Source of the DNA: a virus
IMG/VR virus record: IMGVR_UViG_3300009163_000108
Span: 1-32,873 of that record
Reading direction: 5' to 3' (one strand)
Length of the DNA: 32,873 bases
The first letter of the stretch is position 1; each line of letters opens with the position of its first letter. The notes beneath the pieces are model-generated. The model was not told the DNA's origin. It did no database searches and worked only from the letters and a program-made list of their open reading frames with translations. Below are positions 20,195 to 27,610 of this stretch, piece after piece. Both the position numbers and the translations under genes were made by a program.

Positions 20195-22579
20195 ATGGCG
20201 GGCCTTCTCGGTAAACTTCTCAGAACGGCAGCGGGCGCTATCGACAATTCTGTCGAGCAGCCGGTGTTCTATTCGGCCCTGCGCGAGGGCCTTGTCGATC
20301 ACCCTATGGAAAGCGGCACGGGAGCTGAGTGGCTCGCACAGGTATTCGAGCCTGAGCGCACCGTTCGCAGCGCCCTTCGCGATGCGGCCACCAACAAGCC
20401 GGTGATCGACGAGCTTGGTCAGCCGGTAATCGAGACGCGCGTTGTTCCGCGCAGCATCAAGCTCGCTGGCGTCAAACCGGCAGAGATCAAGTGGTCTGGG
20501 TTCGAGGACTACCTGAACGAGATGAAGGACCGCCCACTGAAGCGGCAAGACCTGATCGACTTCATGGACGGCGGCTCTGGCGGCAGCAACGCGACCAACA
20601 GCGCGCGCGGCATGACCCGTTACTCGCCTGTCGATTACAGCGCTCGCAAGGGCGGCGATGAGCAGATGTCGGAGTCTGACTGGTTCGACGAGCATCAAAG
20701 CACGATTGACGACGTTCAAAACGATATAATCGATCGTGAGCTTGACGATGGCGACTGGGCTGCTGAGTCATACGCGACTTCCGAAGACGTCGGTCGGTTC
20801 CCCAATCGCGATGAGCTGATCGCGCAGCTTAATCGTTTGACGAACAGTGCCGACCACTACGAGAGCACGGGCAATCGCATGATGAATGGCCGAACGCTCT
20901 TCGGCGAAGACGAATTTGCCAACGCGGCGCACGGCGACGCCAACTATTATTTCCGCAACGCCGGGTATCAAAGACAGAACATGATCCCGCATCAGCGGCG
21001 TCTGGATTATGTGGACAGCATGCTGGCGCGCGACCCCAACACGCCAGACCTCTTCACGGGCTATCAGGATAGCTACCTTCTCGCCGATGAACTTGATCCG
21101 GTGCGCACGGAATGGACCGCACACATTAACGACCAGTATGGCGACAATCTGCATACGTTTGATGATGTGTTCCAAACAGAGCGCGACGCGCTGCGCCACG
21201 CTGAAAGGTCGGCAGAGCTGAGCGACTTTAACGACGAAGCTCGACAAGCCGCAGAAGAGTCGCTTCGGGAAGAAAATTACGGCTACGACCGCGCATTGCG
21301 CGAGGTCCGTGCCGATTACCCGCTCAGCGATGGCGGCGGCACTGAATATCACGACTACACAATTCCCGGTGGTGAAAAATACGACGAGCAATTCTTCAAT
21401 CTGCCGGAGGAATTTACGACGCCTCGCGGATCGACTTACCGTCAGCCGCACTGGTCAAACCAGAATGACGAAGGCACGCGCTTCGGTCACGTCCGCTGGA
21501 AGGACCGCTATGTGGACGTGCCGGGGCCACAGATCGAGGGCGGCGCTCCAGTTGCGCTACCCGCGAGTGACCCTGCAGCCTTGGCCAGAGCGCAAGAAGA
21601 CTATCGGGCGACACTGGATGCCGCGATTCGCAGGATGGAAGTTGTTCGTAGAGAAAACCCCGGCGTCAACGATACTCGCCTCGTCGAGGGAGATCAGATG
21701 CTCACCGCCCTCAACGCAAATCTCGAACACGCGCTACAAAAAGTAAAAGACTTGGAGTCCAACGCACTCGCGCCCGCACCTCGCGCCCCGGCCCCTACGG
21801 TCAGGAAGAAGGTCATGGCGATTGAAGAGTCGCAGTCAGACCTTCACCAGAAAGGCCGCGACGCGGGATACGCACGCGATCTGACGCCGGAAGAGCGGGT
21901 GCAGCTAGATGCTCTCCAGCAGGATAAAATCCGCGCGTATGACGATATGTCGAACGCGCGCCGCGCGCTCAACCAAGCCTACTCCGCATACGACAACATG
22001 CGTTACGACGCGCGCCCGAACGTCTATTCTCCGAAGTATTATGAGCACATGAACGAGCTGGGTCGGAGGCGGCAGGAGTATCTGGGCGCTCAGACGGCAC
22101 ATGATGACGCTCAGACGGCGGCGAGCAACCTCGATGAGTCCGTGAGAAAACTAGCCGATCTGGCGAATGGTGTTCCCGATACGCCGTTCGCTGGCACCGC
22201 ATGGACGAAGTATGCGGTGAACCGGATGCTGCGCATGGCGGCGGATGGCGACTACGATCATTTCGCATGGCCGGTGAACGTGTCGAACGGCGGCGTCGGA
22301 AATCATCCGGGCAACTATTATTACGAGAAAATCTTCGGCAAGGAAGTCGAAGACGCCGTCAAAAAGGCTGGCGTAAAAGTCCAGAAGCGCCTTGGGCCTG
22401 AGCGCGGCAAGGATGGCGGTCTGGTGGACTGGCGCTTTATCGAGATGACGCCTGAAGCACAGGCCCTCATCAAGAAAGGCTTCAAGATTTGGATGTTGCC
22501 GTTCCTCCTCGGGACTGCTGGCGCCGCTGGCGGGGCTCGCGGACTGCTCTCTCGCAAGATCAGCGATGAAGAGGCATAG
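20195..22579 (+). CDS. Large conserved phage protein (polyvalent-protein-associated type), probable ejected protein
   Basis: This 794-residue protein belongs to a widespread phage and mobile-element family of unknown biochemistry. It starts MAGLLGKLLRTAAGA. Residues 24-120 carry 'PVFYSALREGL', 'GAEWLAQVF', 'EIKWSGFEDYLNEM' and 'LKRQDLIDFMDGG'. Residues about 400-560 carry 'YRQPHWSNQNDEGTRFGHVR' and 'VMAIEESQSDLHQKGRDAGY'. Near residue 670 come 'DTPFAGTAWTKYAVNRMLRM' and 'YDHFAWPV'. These blocks recur in the same order in large polyvalent proteins. Between them is a long, acidic, Tyr/Asp-rich segment unlike the family core. The C terminus has a hydrophobic Gly/Ala segment (FLLGTAGAAGGARGLL). 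Position between adaptor and nozzle suggests a virion or ejected effector protein. Confidence 0.75.
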   Translation: MAGLLGKLLRTAAGAIDNSVEQPVFYSALREGLVDHPMESGTGAEWLAQVFEPERTVRSALRDAATNKPVIDELGQPVIETRVVPRSIKLAGVKPAEIKWSGFEDYLNEMKDRPLKRQDLIDFMDGGSGGSNATNSARGMTRYSPVDYSARKGGDEQMSESDWFDEHQSTIDDVQNDIIDRELDDGDWAAESYATSEDVGRFPNRDELIAQLNRLTNSADHYESTGNRMMNGRTLFGEDEFANAAHGDANYYFRNAGYQRQNMIPHQRRLDYVDSMLARDPNTPDLFTGYQDSYLLADELDPVRTEWTAHINDQYGDNLHTFDDVFQTERDALRHAERSAELSDFNDEARQAAEESLREENYGYDRALREVRADYPLSDGGGTEYHDYTIPGGEKYDEQFFNLPEEFTTPRGSTYRQPHWSNQNDEGTRFGHVRWKDRYVDVPGPQIEGGAPVALPASDPAALARAQEDYRATLDAAIRRMEVVRRENPGVNDTRLVEGDQMLTALNANLEHALQKVKDLESNALAPAPRAPAPTVRKKVMAIEESQSDLHQKGRDAGYARDLTPEERVQLDALQQDKIRAYDDMSNARRALNQAYSAYDNMRYDARPNVYSPKYYEHMNELGRRRQEYLGAQTAHDDAQTAASNLDESVRKLADLANGVPDTPFAGTAWTKYAVNRMLRMAADGDYDHFAWPVNVSNGGVGNHPGNYYYEKIFGKEVEDAVKKAGVKVQKRLGPERGKDGGLVDWRFIEMTPEAQALIKKGFKIWMLPFLLGTAGAAGGARGLLSRKISDEEA

Positions 22580-22581
22580 GC

Positions 22582-24021
22582 ATGATTGATCTTGGCGCGT
22601 GGTCTCCCGACCTTCCTATTGTGCGCTCCCCGCACCTTCGCACGGCATCTGGTGTGACGCCGCTGATCGAGGGCTACGGCCCCTTCAACGGGCTCTCGGT
22701 TACGACCTCTGCGCTCGACGCGAAGTGTCTCGGCGCGATTGCTGTGCGCGACATCGACCAAGCGCACCACATCTACGCCGGTAACTCGACGAAGCTCTAT
22801 GAGCTGGAGAGCATCACGTTCACGGATCGCAGCCGCGTCGGCGGATACGGCCCTGCCGGTGAGACAACGCGCTGGCGCTTCTCGCCCTATGGCGACCGCC
22901 TCATCGCGGTGAACGGAACGGACGTGCCGCAGTATATCGACATGAGCACGGCATCGACCGCGTTCGCCAATCTCGGCGGCTCTCCTCCATCTGCCCAGTT
23001 CGTCTCTTCCTTCGTCGAGTTCGTCGTCCTCGGTGCGCTTGGTACGTCAGCGATGGCGATCAAGTGGAGCGGCTTTGGCGACAGCACGGGCTGGACGCCG
23101 GGCACGAACCAGAGCGACGAGCAGGAGTTTGCGGACGGCGGCAGGATCACCGGCCTTGCCGCGCTCGACGTGCTCTACGTGTTTCAGGAAAACGCGATCC
23201 GCCGCATGAACTATGTCGGCGGGCCGACGATCATGCAGATCGACAAGCTGGTGGACGGTATTGGCTGCATCGAGCCAAACAGCCTCGTGCAGTGGGGCAC
23301 GATGTTCTTCTTCCTGTCGGAGGACGGCTTCTACGCCTTCGACGGTCAACAGGTCATCCCGATTGGCGTTGGCAAATTCGACCGCTGGTTCATTGCGAAC
23401 AGCAACCGCTCCCTCTGGAACCGCATGTCGGCGGCGATCAACCCGTCAGACAAGCTCGTGGCGTGGGCCTATTGCTCGGCTGACAATGTGAGCGGAACGC
23501 CTGACCAGATTCTGATCTACAACTGGGCGTCCAAGATGGCGTCTGTCGTCCCATACTCGACAGAGTTCATAATCAGCGCGGCGTCGCTTGGCGTCAGCAT
23601 CGACGACTATCCCTACAGCATCGACGACATGACCATCTCGTTCGACGATCCGTTCTTCCTTGGCGGCACGCGCTACTTTGGCGGCTTCAACTCGGAGCAC
23701 AAGCTCGGCACGTTCTCGGGCGACTCTGTTGCGGCAACTCTTGAGACCGGAGACTTTGCGCTGACACAGGGACCGGCAACGGTCGAGTGGCTCCGTCCAA
23801 TCTCCGACTCAACGGGCGCGACGATGGCGGGCGCTGGAACGATGCGACCAGCTCAGACGGTGACATTCAAGCCAGCCATCTCACAGCAGGCCAGCGGACG
23901 CTGCCCGCAGCGCGGTGTGATGGGCAACTACGTCCGAGCCAAGATGCAAATCCCTGCAGCCGATACGTGGACGTTCGTGACGGCGATTGACTACAAGGGC
24001 AAGGCGATGGGCGCACGATGA
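22582..24021 (+). CDS. Tail nozzle / packaged-DNA stabilisation protein, P22 gp10-like
   Basis: This 479-residue protein is very close in length to P22 gp10 (472). The sequence is a series of beta-rich blades: 'GAIAVRDIDQAHHIYAGNST', 'RWRFSPYGDRLIAVNGTDVP', 'VEFVVLGALGTSAMAIKWSG', 'LDVLYVFQENAIRRMNYVGG', 'FFFLSEDGFYAFDGQQVIPI' and 'QILIYNWASKMASVVPYS'. This pattern is a beta-propeller of the nozzle family, which caps the adaptor and keeps packaged DNA in. It starts 2 bases after the 794-residue gene with AAGAGG as ribosome-binding site, and ends in an ATGA overlap. Family call is confident. Confidence 0.85.
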   Translation: MIDLGAWSPDLPIVRSPHLRTASGVTPLIEGYGPFNGLSVTTSALDAKCLGAIAVRDIDQAHHIYAGNSTKLYELESITFTDRSRVGGYGPAGETTRWRFSPYGDRLIAVNGTDVPQYIDMSTASTAFANLGGSPPSAQFVSSFVEFVVLGALGTSAMAIKWSGFGDSTGWTPGTNQSDEQEFADGGRITGLAALDVLYVFQENAIRRMNYVGGPTIMQIDKLVDGIGCIEPNSLVQWGTMFFFLSEDGFYAFDGQQVIPIGVGKFDRWFIANSNRSLWNRMSAAINPSDKLVAWAYCSADNVSGTPDQILIYNWASKMASVVPYSTEFIISAASLGVSIDDYPYSIDDMTISFDDPFFLGGTRYFGGFNSEHKLGTFSGDSVAATLETGDFALTQGPATVEWLRPISDSTGATMAGAGTMRPAQTVTFKPAISQQASGRCPQRGVMGNYVRAKMQIPAADTWTFVTAIDYKGKAMGAR

Positions 24022-24281
24022 ACGACGCAGCACCAGCAAAGAAGCTCGCGCCAAAGGGTGACACCGTCGTCCGCATGACGGACGCGATCAACCAGCACGC
24101 CGATCTGCTCAATGTCGGCCAGTTCCAGAAGCGCACGATGGCTGAGCTTGCAAACGAAGATGCAACACTCACAGAGGGGCGCTCGTTCTACGTGCCCGAT
24201 GAAAGCGCTGGGCCTTGCCTCGTTGTCAGCAACGGCGCGAACTGGCGCAAGATCACGCTTGGAGGCATCGCCACGCCATGA
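24018..24281 (+). CDS. Small tail-associated protein
   Basis: This 87-residue protein has a helical start (VVRMTDAINQHADLLNVGQF). The C-terminal half ('RSFYVPDESAGPCLVVSNGA', 'NWRKITLGG') resembles the small phage proteins that present a 'YVPDE.GG..LAFSDG.NWRR' strand pair near tail genes. Starts and stops overlap the nozzle gene and the next gene (ATGA both sides). A structural role at the tail tip or fibre base is inferred. Confidence 0.7.
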   Translation: MNDAAPAKKLAPKGDTVVRMTDAINQHADLLNVGQFQKRTMAELANEDATLTEGRSFYVPDESAGPCLVVSNGANWRKITLGGIATP

Positions 24282-24709
24282 CGAAGACCGCAACGAGACT
24301 TACTCTGGAGTTCGTCGGACCCAACGACTTTCCGCGCCTCTGGCCCCATCTGCATCCCATGCTGAAAGAGGCGTGCGAATGGAGCGCGGGCCAGTTCAGC
24401 GTTGCTGGCGTGGTCGAGGGCGTCATGAATGGCGAGTATCGGCCAGCCATCTTCTTCGACGACAAGGGCAAGCCGCTGGCCATGATGATACTGAGCGTCA
24501 GCCAGTTCCCAACCGGCAAGCGCATCCTCGAAGTCCTGCTGGCTTCCGGGTCGGCCCTGAAAGAGTGGCTCACGCTGCAACCGCAGCTCGATGACTACGC
24601 CAAGGAAAACGAGTGTGTGTCCCTTCGGATGATTGGACGCGAAGGTCTGCAGCGGCTGATGCCGGAATGGAAGCGCACGGCTATCGTGCTTGAGCGGGAG
24701 ATTGGCTAA
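24278..24709 (+). CDS. GNAT-like phage protein
   Basis: This 143-residue protein follows the order of phage GNAT-like proteins found near tail genes. The features are an N-terminal 'LEFVGPNDFPRLWPHLHPML', a central beta strand 'RPAIFFDDKGKPLAMMILSV', 'KRILEVLLASGSALKEWL', and the final 'CVSLRMIGREGLQRLMPEWK' with 'TAIVLEREIG'. The acetyl-CoA-binding Q/R-x-x-G-x-G/A loop is not evident, so enzymatic activity is doubtful. A GGAGG lies 12 bases before the ATG, which overlaps the previous stop. It may act as a structural or scaffolding relative of acetyltransferases. Confidence 0.65.
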   Translation: MTKTATRLTLEFVGPNDFPRLWPHLHPMLKEACEWSAGQFSVAGVVEGVMNGEYRPAIFFDDKGKPLAMMILSVSQFPTGKRILEVLLASGSALKEWLTLQPQLDDYAKENECVSLRMIGREGLQRLMPEWKRTAIVLEREIG

Positions 24710-25521
24710 TGGCTGGTGGCGGTCTTCTCGCGCGCATCATGCGCAGCCCTGAGCTGATGGCGGCGCTTGGCCTTGGCGGCGGCGCGGCGCTTCTCTCGAA
24801 CAATGAAGACAAGCTCGGCAATGCCGTTGCTGGGGCGGCTCTTGGGCTTGGCGCTGGGCACGGCATCCGTGGCGTGCGTGGGCTCCTGTCGCGCATCCCA
24901 GTGTCGACGATGTCTCAGGCCGAGAAGGTTGCAAAGACGCTGGAGCTGCGCCGCGCTCTGGGCCAGACGGGAAGTCAGGCGACCCAGTTCCCAACCGCTC
25001 AGGCGATGTCAGCCATCGACGATCTGGGTGAAGGCTATGCGATGAACAAGTACGGCGCGCAGATCGGCATGAATGGCGTCGACAAGGCGATTGACGGCCT
25101 CAAGGAAGTCGGTCGCCTCGGATCGGCAGCATGGGATGGTGTTGATGACGCCTTCGGACGCGCGATGCCTCGTGACCTGATCCAAGGCGTCAAGGACAAG
25201 GTTGGCAACAATGCTGGCTGGCTGGTCGGCGGCGGCATCGTCGGCGGTCTGGGAGCCTTTGGCTACGGGCTGTCGCGCGCGCTCAGCGGCAAGGACGGGC
25301 AAGATGATGAAGTCCGCTCCAAAGCCATGCAGGCAATCGGCTTCGAGAACACGCCGACCGGCATCAGGATGTTTCAGGCTCAGGTCGGCGTTCCGCTGAC
25401 CGGCGAGTGGGACGACCAGACCATCCAAGCCATCTCAAAGATGGTTGAGGAAAAAATGAAAACGCAGCGCAGGGGCGATGGTCCGCCCGCGCCGTCACTG
25501 GCGCCGCATAACCAACGCTAG
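24709..25521 (+). CDS. Putative ejection protein with glycine zippers and PG-binding-like C terminus
   Basis: This protein has 270 residues. Residues 13-55 form a Gly/Ala-rich hydrophobic hairpin with an acidic turn (NNEDKLGN). Residues 170-188 are a second Gly-rich membrane-like segment (GWLVGGGIVGGLGAFGYGL). Residues 218-242 fit a short PG_binding_1-type motif (F-Q-x3-G-x3-T-G-x-W-D-x2-T-x2-A-I). The start GGGLLARIM resembles neighbouring ejection proteins. Together these features suggest a protein ejected with the DNA that contacts peptidoglycan and inserts in the inner membrane. No lytic catalytic residue is seen. TAATG overlap with the previous gene supports the start. Confidence 0.65.
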   Translation: MAGGGLLARIMRSPELMAALGLGGGAALLSNNEDKLGNAVAGAALGLGAGHGIRGVRGLLSRIPVSTMSQAEKVAKTLELRRALGQTGSQATQFPTAQAMSAIDDLGEGYAMNKYGAQIGMNGVDKAIDGLKEVGRLGSAAWDGVDDAFGRAMPRDLIQGVKDKVGNNAGWLVGGGIVGGLGAFGYGLSRALSGKDGQDDEVRSKAMQAIGFENTPTGIRMFQAQVGVPLTGEWDDQTIQAISKMVEEKMKTQRRGDGPPAPSLAPHNQR

Positions 25522-25640
25522 AAAATCGACGGAAACGTCTGCCTGAGTAAGTCGCCAAGCGGCTGGATCAGGAAAATCGCTCCGGCCAGAATTGCTACCG
25601 TAGCAACGAGTTCGATCAGTTTCAGGGTCTGGCGGGTCAC
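25518..25640 (-). CDS. Hidden minus-strand 40-residue membrane protein
   Basis: The GTG start at 25640 is preceded by AAAAGGAG, leaving 6 bases between GGAG and GTG. The protein starts MTRQTLKLIELVATVAILAG and continues through AIFLIQPLGDLL; it is one membrane span (residues 8-26) with basic residues at the N terminus. Its stop overlaps the stop of the convergent 24709 gene by two bases. A matching minus-strand promoter lies upstream (25663-25691). It is not covered by any other gene. It could be a holin-like, superinfection-exclusion or moron peptide. Translation is inferred from sequence signals only. Confidence 0.55.
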   Translation of the reverse strand: MTRQTLKLIELVATVAILAGAIFLIQPLGDLLRQTFPSIF

Positions 25641-25662
25641 GTCGGTCTCCTTTTCGACATCA

Positions 25663-25691
25663 GAAATAGTAAACGCGCATTTAGCCGTCAA
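25663..25691 (-). promoter_or_regulatory. Sigma70-type promoter for the hidden membrane-protein gene
   Basis: On the minus strand, TTGACG (25691-25686) and TATTTC (25668-25663) have a 17-base spacer. The -35 matches 5/6 and the -10 3/6. A 7-bp inverted repeat, AGTAAAC (25668-25674) and GTTTACT (25696-25702), brackets the -35 and touches the -10, so it is a possible operator. Confidence 0.5.
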
Positions 25692-25717
25692 CCCGGTTTA
25701 CTGCGCATGGAGGGAAC

Positions 25718-26686
25718 ATGGGTCAGAAAACGCCCAAAACCCAGACGGTCACAACCAAGACCGAGCTGGACCCGGCGACGAAGGCTTGGCAGGGCACGCT
25801 GTCCGGTATCGGCAGCACGCTCTACGGCCAAGGGCCTTTGCAATACTTCGGCGGCAACACGGTCGCCCAGTATTCGCCGGAAACCAACCAAGCGCTCGAT
25901 ATGATGAAGACGCAGGCTGCAGGAGGCGCTCCAAACTACGAGCTGGCCCAGCAGTCAGCGGCGCAGAACCTCTCAGGCTACAATCCCGCGATGGGCGGCG
26001 CGGCGATGTTCGCGACAGGTCAGAGCGCGCCGCAGCAGCAGCTCGACCAGTTCGGAATGGGCAGCGTCAACCCGTACATTGATCGCGCCTACAGCAACGG
26101 CGCGCGGCACGTCACCGACAGCATGAATGCGCAGTTCGCAAAGTCGGGAAGGTTCGGCGCGAACGCCGCCTACGGACAGGGCATGGGTAACGCTCTGGGC
26201 GACCTCTACACGAACATCGCAATGCCAGCTTACGAAGGCTCGGCCAACCGCGCGCTCTCGGCTGCGGGCACGAACCTGCAATCGCAGATGCAGGGCCTCG
26301 GCATGTACGGCGATATGTTCCAGCAGGGCGCGCAGAACTCGATGAACCAGCAGCAGCTGCTCGCGGGTCTCTACAACTACGGCTCGATGCCAGCGCAGCA
26401 GATGGCGCAAGTCGGTGGCGCAATCGACTCGCAGAACCAAGCCAACATCGACGCAGAGAAGGCGAAGTGGGACTTCAACCAGATGGCCCCGTGGCAGACC
26501 GCAAACATGTACGCGGGCCTCATGTCGGGCATGCCGGGCACGACCAACTCGTCGCAGACATCTCCGGTCCAGCAAAGCAACAAGCTGATGGCCGGTCTCG
26601 GTGGGGCGGCCTCTGCATTCGGCGCAAGCGGTGGCAATCCTTGGATGGCCGCAGCAGGCGGTCTCGCTGGCCTGTTCGGAGGGTGA
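25718..26686 (+). CDS. Gln/Ala/Gly-rich virion protein, probable ejection or internal protein
   Basis: This protein has 322 residues. The pattern 'LDPATKAWQGTLSGIGSTLY', 'LQYFGGNTVAQYSPETNQAL' and later 'GRFGANAAYGQGMGNALGDL' recurs in phage proteins with no named function that lie next to ejection proteins. The middle is Gln/Met/Asn-rich and helical ('QMQGLGMYGDMFQQGAQNSM'). The C terminus is Gly/Ala rich and hydrophobic (WMAAAGGLAGLFGG). A GGAGGGAA ribosome-binding site lies before the ATG, after an intergenic region that holds the reverse-strand gene and its promoter. Internal virion role is inferred. Confidence 0.7.
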   Translation: MGQKTPKTQTVTTKTELDPATKAWQGTLSGIGSTLYGQGPLQYFGGNTVAQYSPETNQALDMMKTQAAGGAPNYELAQQSAAQNLSGYNPAMGGAAMFATGQSAPQQQLDQFGMGSVNPYIDRAYSNGARHVTDSMNAQFAKSGRFGANAAYGQGMGNALGDLYTNIAMPAYEGSANRALSAAGTNLQSQMQGLGMYGDMFQQGAQNSMNQQQLLAGLYNYGSMPAQQMAQVGGAIDSQNQANIDAEKAKWDFNQMAPWQTANMYAGLMSGMPGTTNSSQTSPVQQSNKLMAGLGGAASAFGASGGNPWMAAAGGLAGLFGG

Positions 26687-26690
26687 TGTC

Positions 26691-27173
26691 ATGAACAACC
26701 AATACGGAAATGGCGGACGCGGATTTCTCGGAAGGGTACAAGCGCCAACAGCTGCGCCCTATGGCGCGGGCGCTGGCGCTCAGGCTCTTACCAACAAGCC
26801 GGGTCTCGACAGGGGCATCCCAACGACCGCTGGCTTCGCGCAAGGGCTTGCTCTTCCCGGTCCCGACGCAAAGGGCGCCAATCCGCTCGTGCCAACCGGC
26901 TCATACGGTATGAGCGACTCCGATACCGCCGCCATCGGCATCGGCCTGAACCTGATGAAGCAGTCGCAGCCGCAGCAGCAAGCGCCTCTGCCGCCCGTGC
27001 CTCAGCAGAATATGTACGCATACCGTGGCCAGTATGGCGGTCTCAATCCGCTCGGGCTTGGGCCGATATCGAATTCTGATTTCCAGCGCACGCAAGGCCG
27101 TCAGCCGTATGCTCAGAACGGGCTCGGGCCTCTGTCAAATTTTGAGATGCAACAGATGATAGGGCGCCGCTGA
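26691..27173 (+). CDS. Low-complexity protein sharing a 17-residue motif with the 27610 gene
   Basis: This 160-residue protein is rich in Gly, Ala, Pro and Gln and is predicted disordered. Residues about 41-57 (RGIPTTAGFAQGLALPG) recur in the 27610 protein as RGVPTTADFAQGLALPG. Later it carries two similar phrases, GLGPISNSDFQ and GLGPLSNFEMQ, an internal repeat. GGAGGG lies 7 bases before the ATG and the stop overlaps the next start (TGATG). A flexible virion or chaperone-docking protein is a guess from composition. Confidence 0.6.
   Translation: MNNQYGNGGRGFLGRVQAPTAAPYGAGAGAQALTNKPGLDRGIPTTAGFAQGLALPGPDAKGANPLVPTGSYGMSDSDTAAIGIGLNLMKQSQPQQQAPLPPVPQQNMYAYRGQYGGLNPLGLGPISNSDFQRTQGRQPYAQNGLGPLSNFEMQQMIGRR
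26812..26860 (+). repeat. 49-bp diverged direct repeat, copy 1 (partner 27887-27935)
   Basis: 43 of 49 bases match by my count. It encodes RG(I/V)PTTA(G/D)FAQGLALPG in two different genes. Confidence 0.75.
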
Positions 27174-27610
27174 TGGGAATCTTTGCGCGTCTCGGCAGGA
27201 TGGTCCCGCGCGCCTCCGCGCAGGGCGTCGCTGACAACTTCCTGTCGGGCGTTGGCGGGGGCGTCATCGGCGGTGGACTTGGTGCGGCTCTCGGCGGCGA
27301 TGACTCGATGGTGCCCGGTGCGTTGTCAGGTGCGGCGTTCGGTGCGGGCGCTCACGCCATTGTGCCGCTTCTCATCAAGGGCGCGCGCAAACTGTTCGGG
27401 CCGATGAGCGAGCAGGACTTGGCGAAGATCATCTCGCAGATGAATGACGAAGAAATCGCCCAGATCGCCAAGCATGGATACGACGATCCGCGTCCCGTGC
27501 GCCGCGCCTTTGGCCCCGGTGGAGACTTTGGCCCACGCGAGCCAAATCCGCTCGATACAATGACGAACAACCAGCTCGCTCGCGAGAAGATGCGCAGGGG
27601 AGATTACTGA
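27173..27610 (+). CDS. Glycine-zipper membrane-active protein
   Basis: This protein has 145 residues. It begins MGIFARLGRMVPRA. Residues 24-68 form a glycine-zipper hairpin with an acidic turn (VGGGVIGGGLGAALGGDDSM, then GALSGAAFGAGAHAIVPLL). This resembles the hairpin in the 24709 protein. Residues 78-105 form an amphipathic helix (EQDLAKIISQMNDEEIAQIA). The C terminus is Pro/Gly/Arg-rich. The overlap on both sides (TGATG) places it in the ejection-protein operon. A membrane-inserting ejection protein is the best guess. Confidence 0.65.
   Translation: MGIFARLGRMVPRASAQGVADNFLSGVGGGVIGGGLGAALGGDDSMVPGALSGAAFGAGAHAIVPLLIKGARKLFGPMSEQDLAKIISQMNDEEIAQIAKHGYDDPRPVRRAFGPGGDFGPREPNPLDTMTNNQLAREKMRRGDY

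Noticed and set aside
24278-24709. Active acetyltransferase
   Set aside because: The sequence follows a phage GNAT-like pattern but the acetyl-CoA-binding loop is not visible, so enzymatic activity is not claimed.
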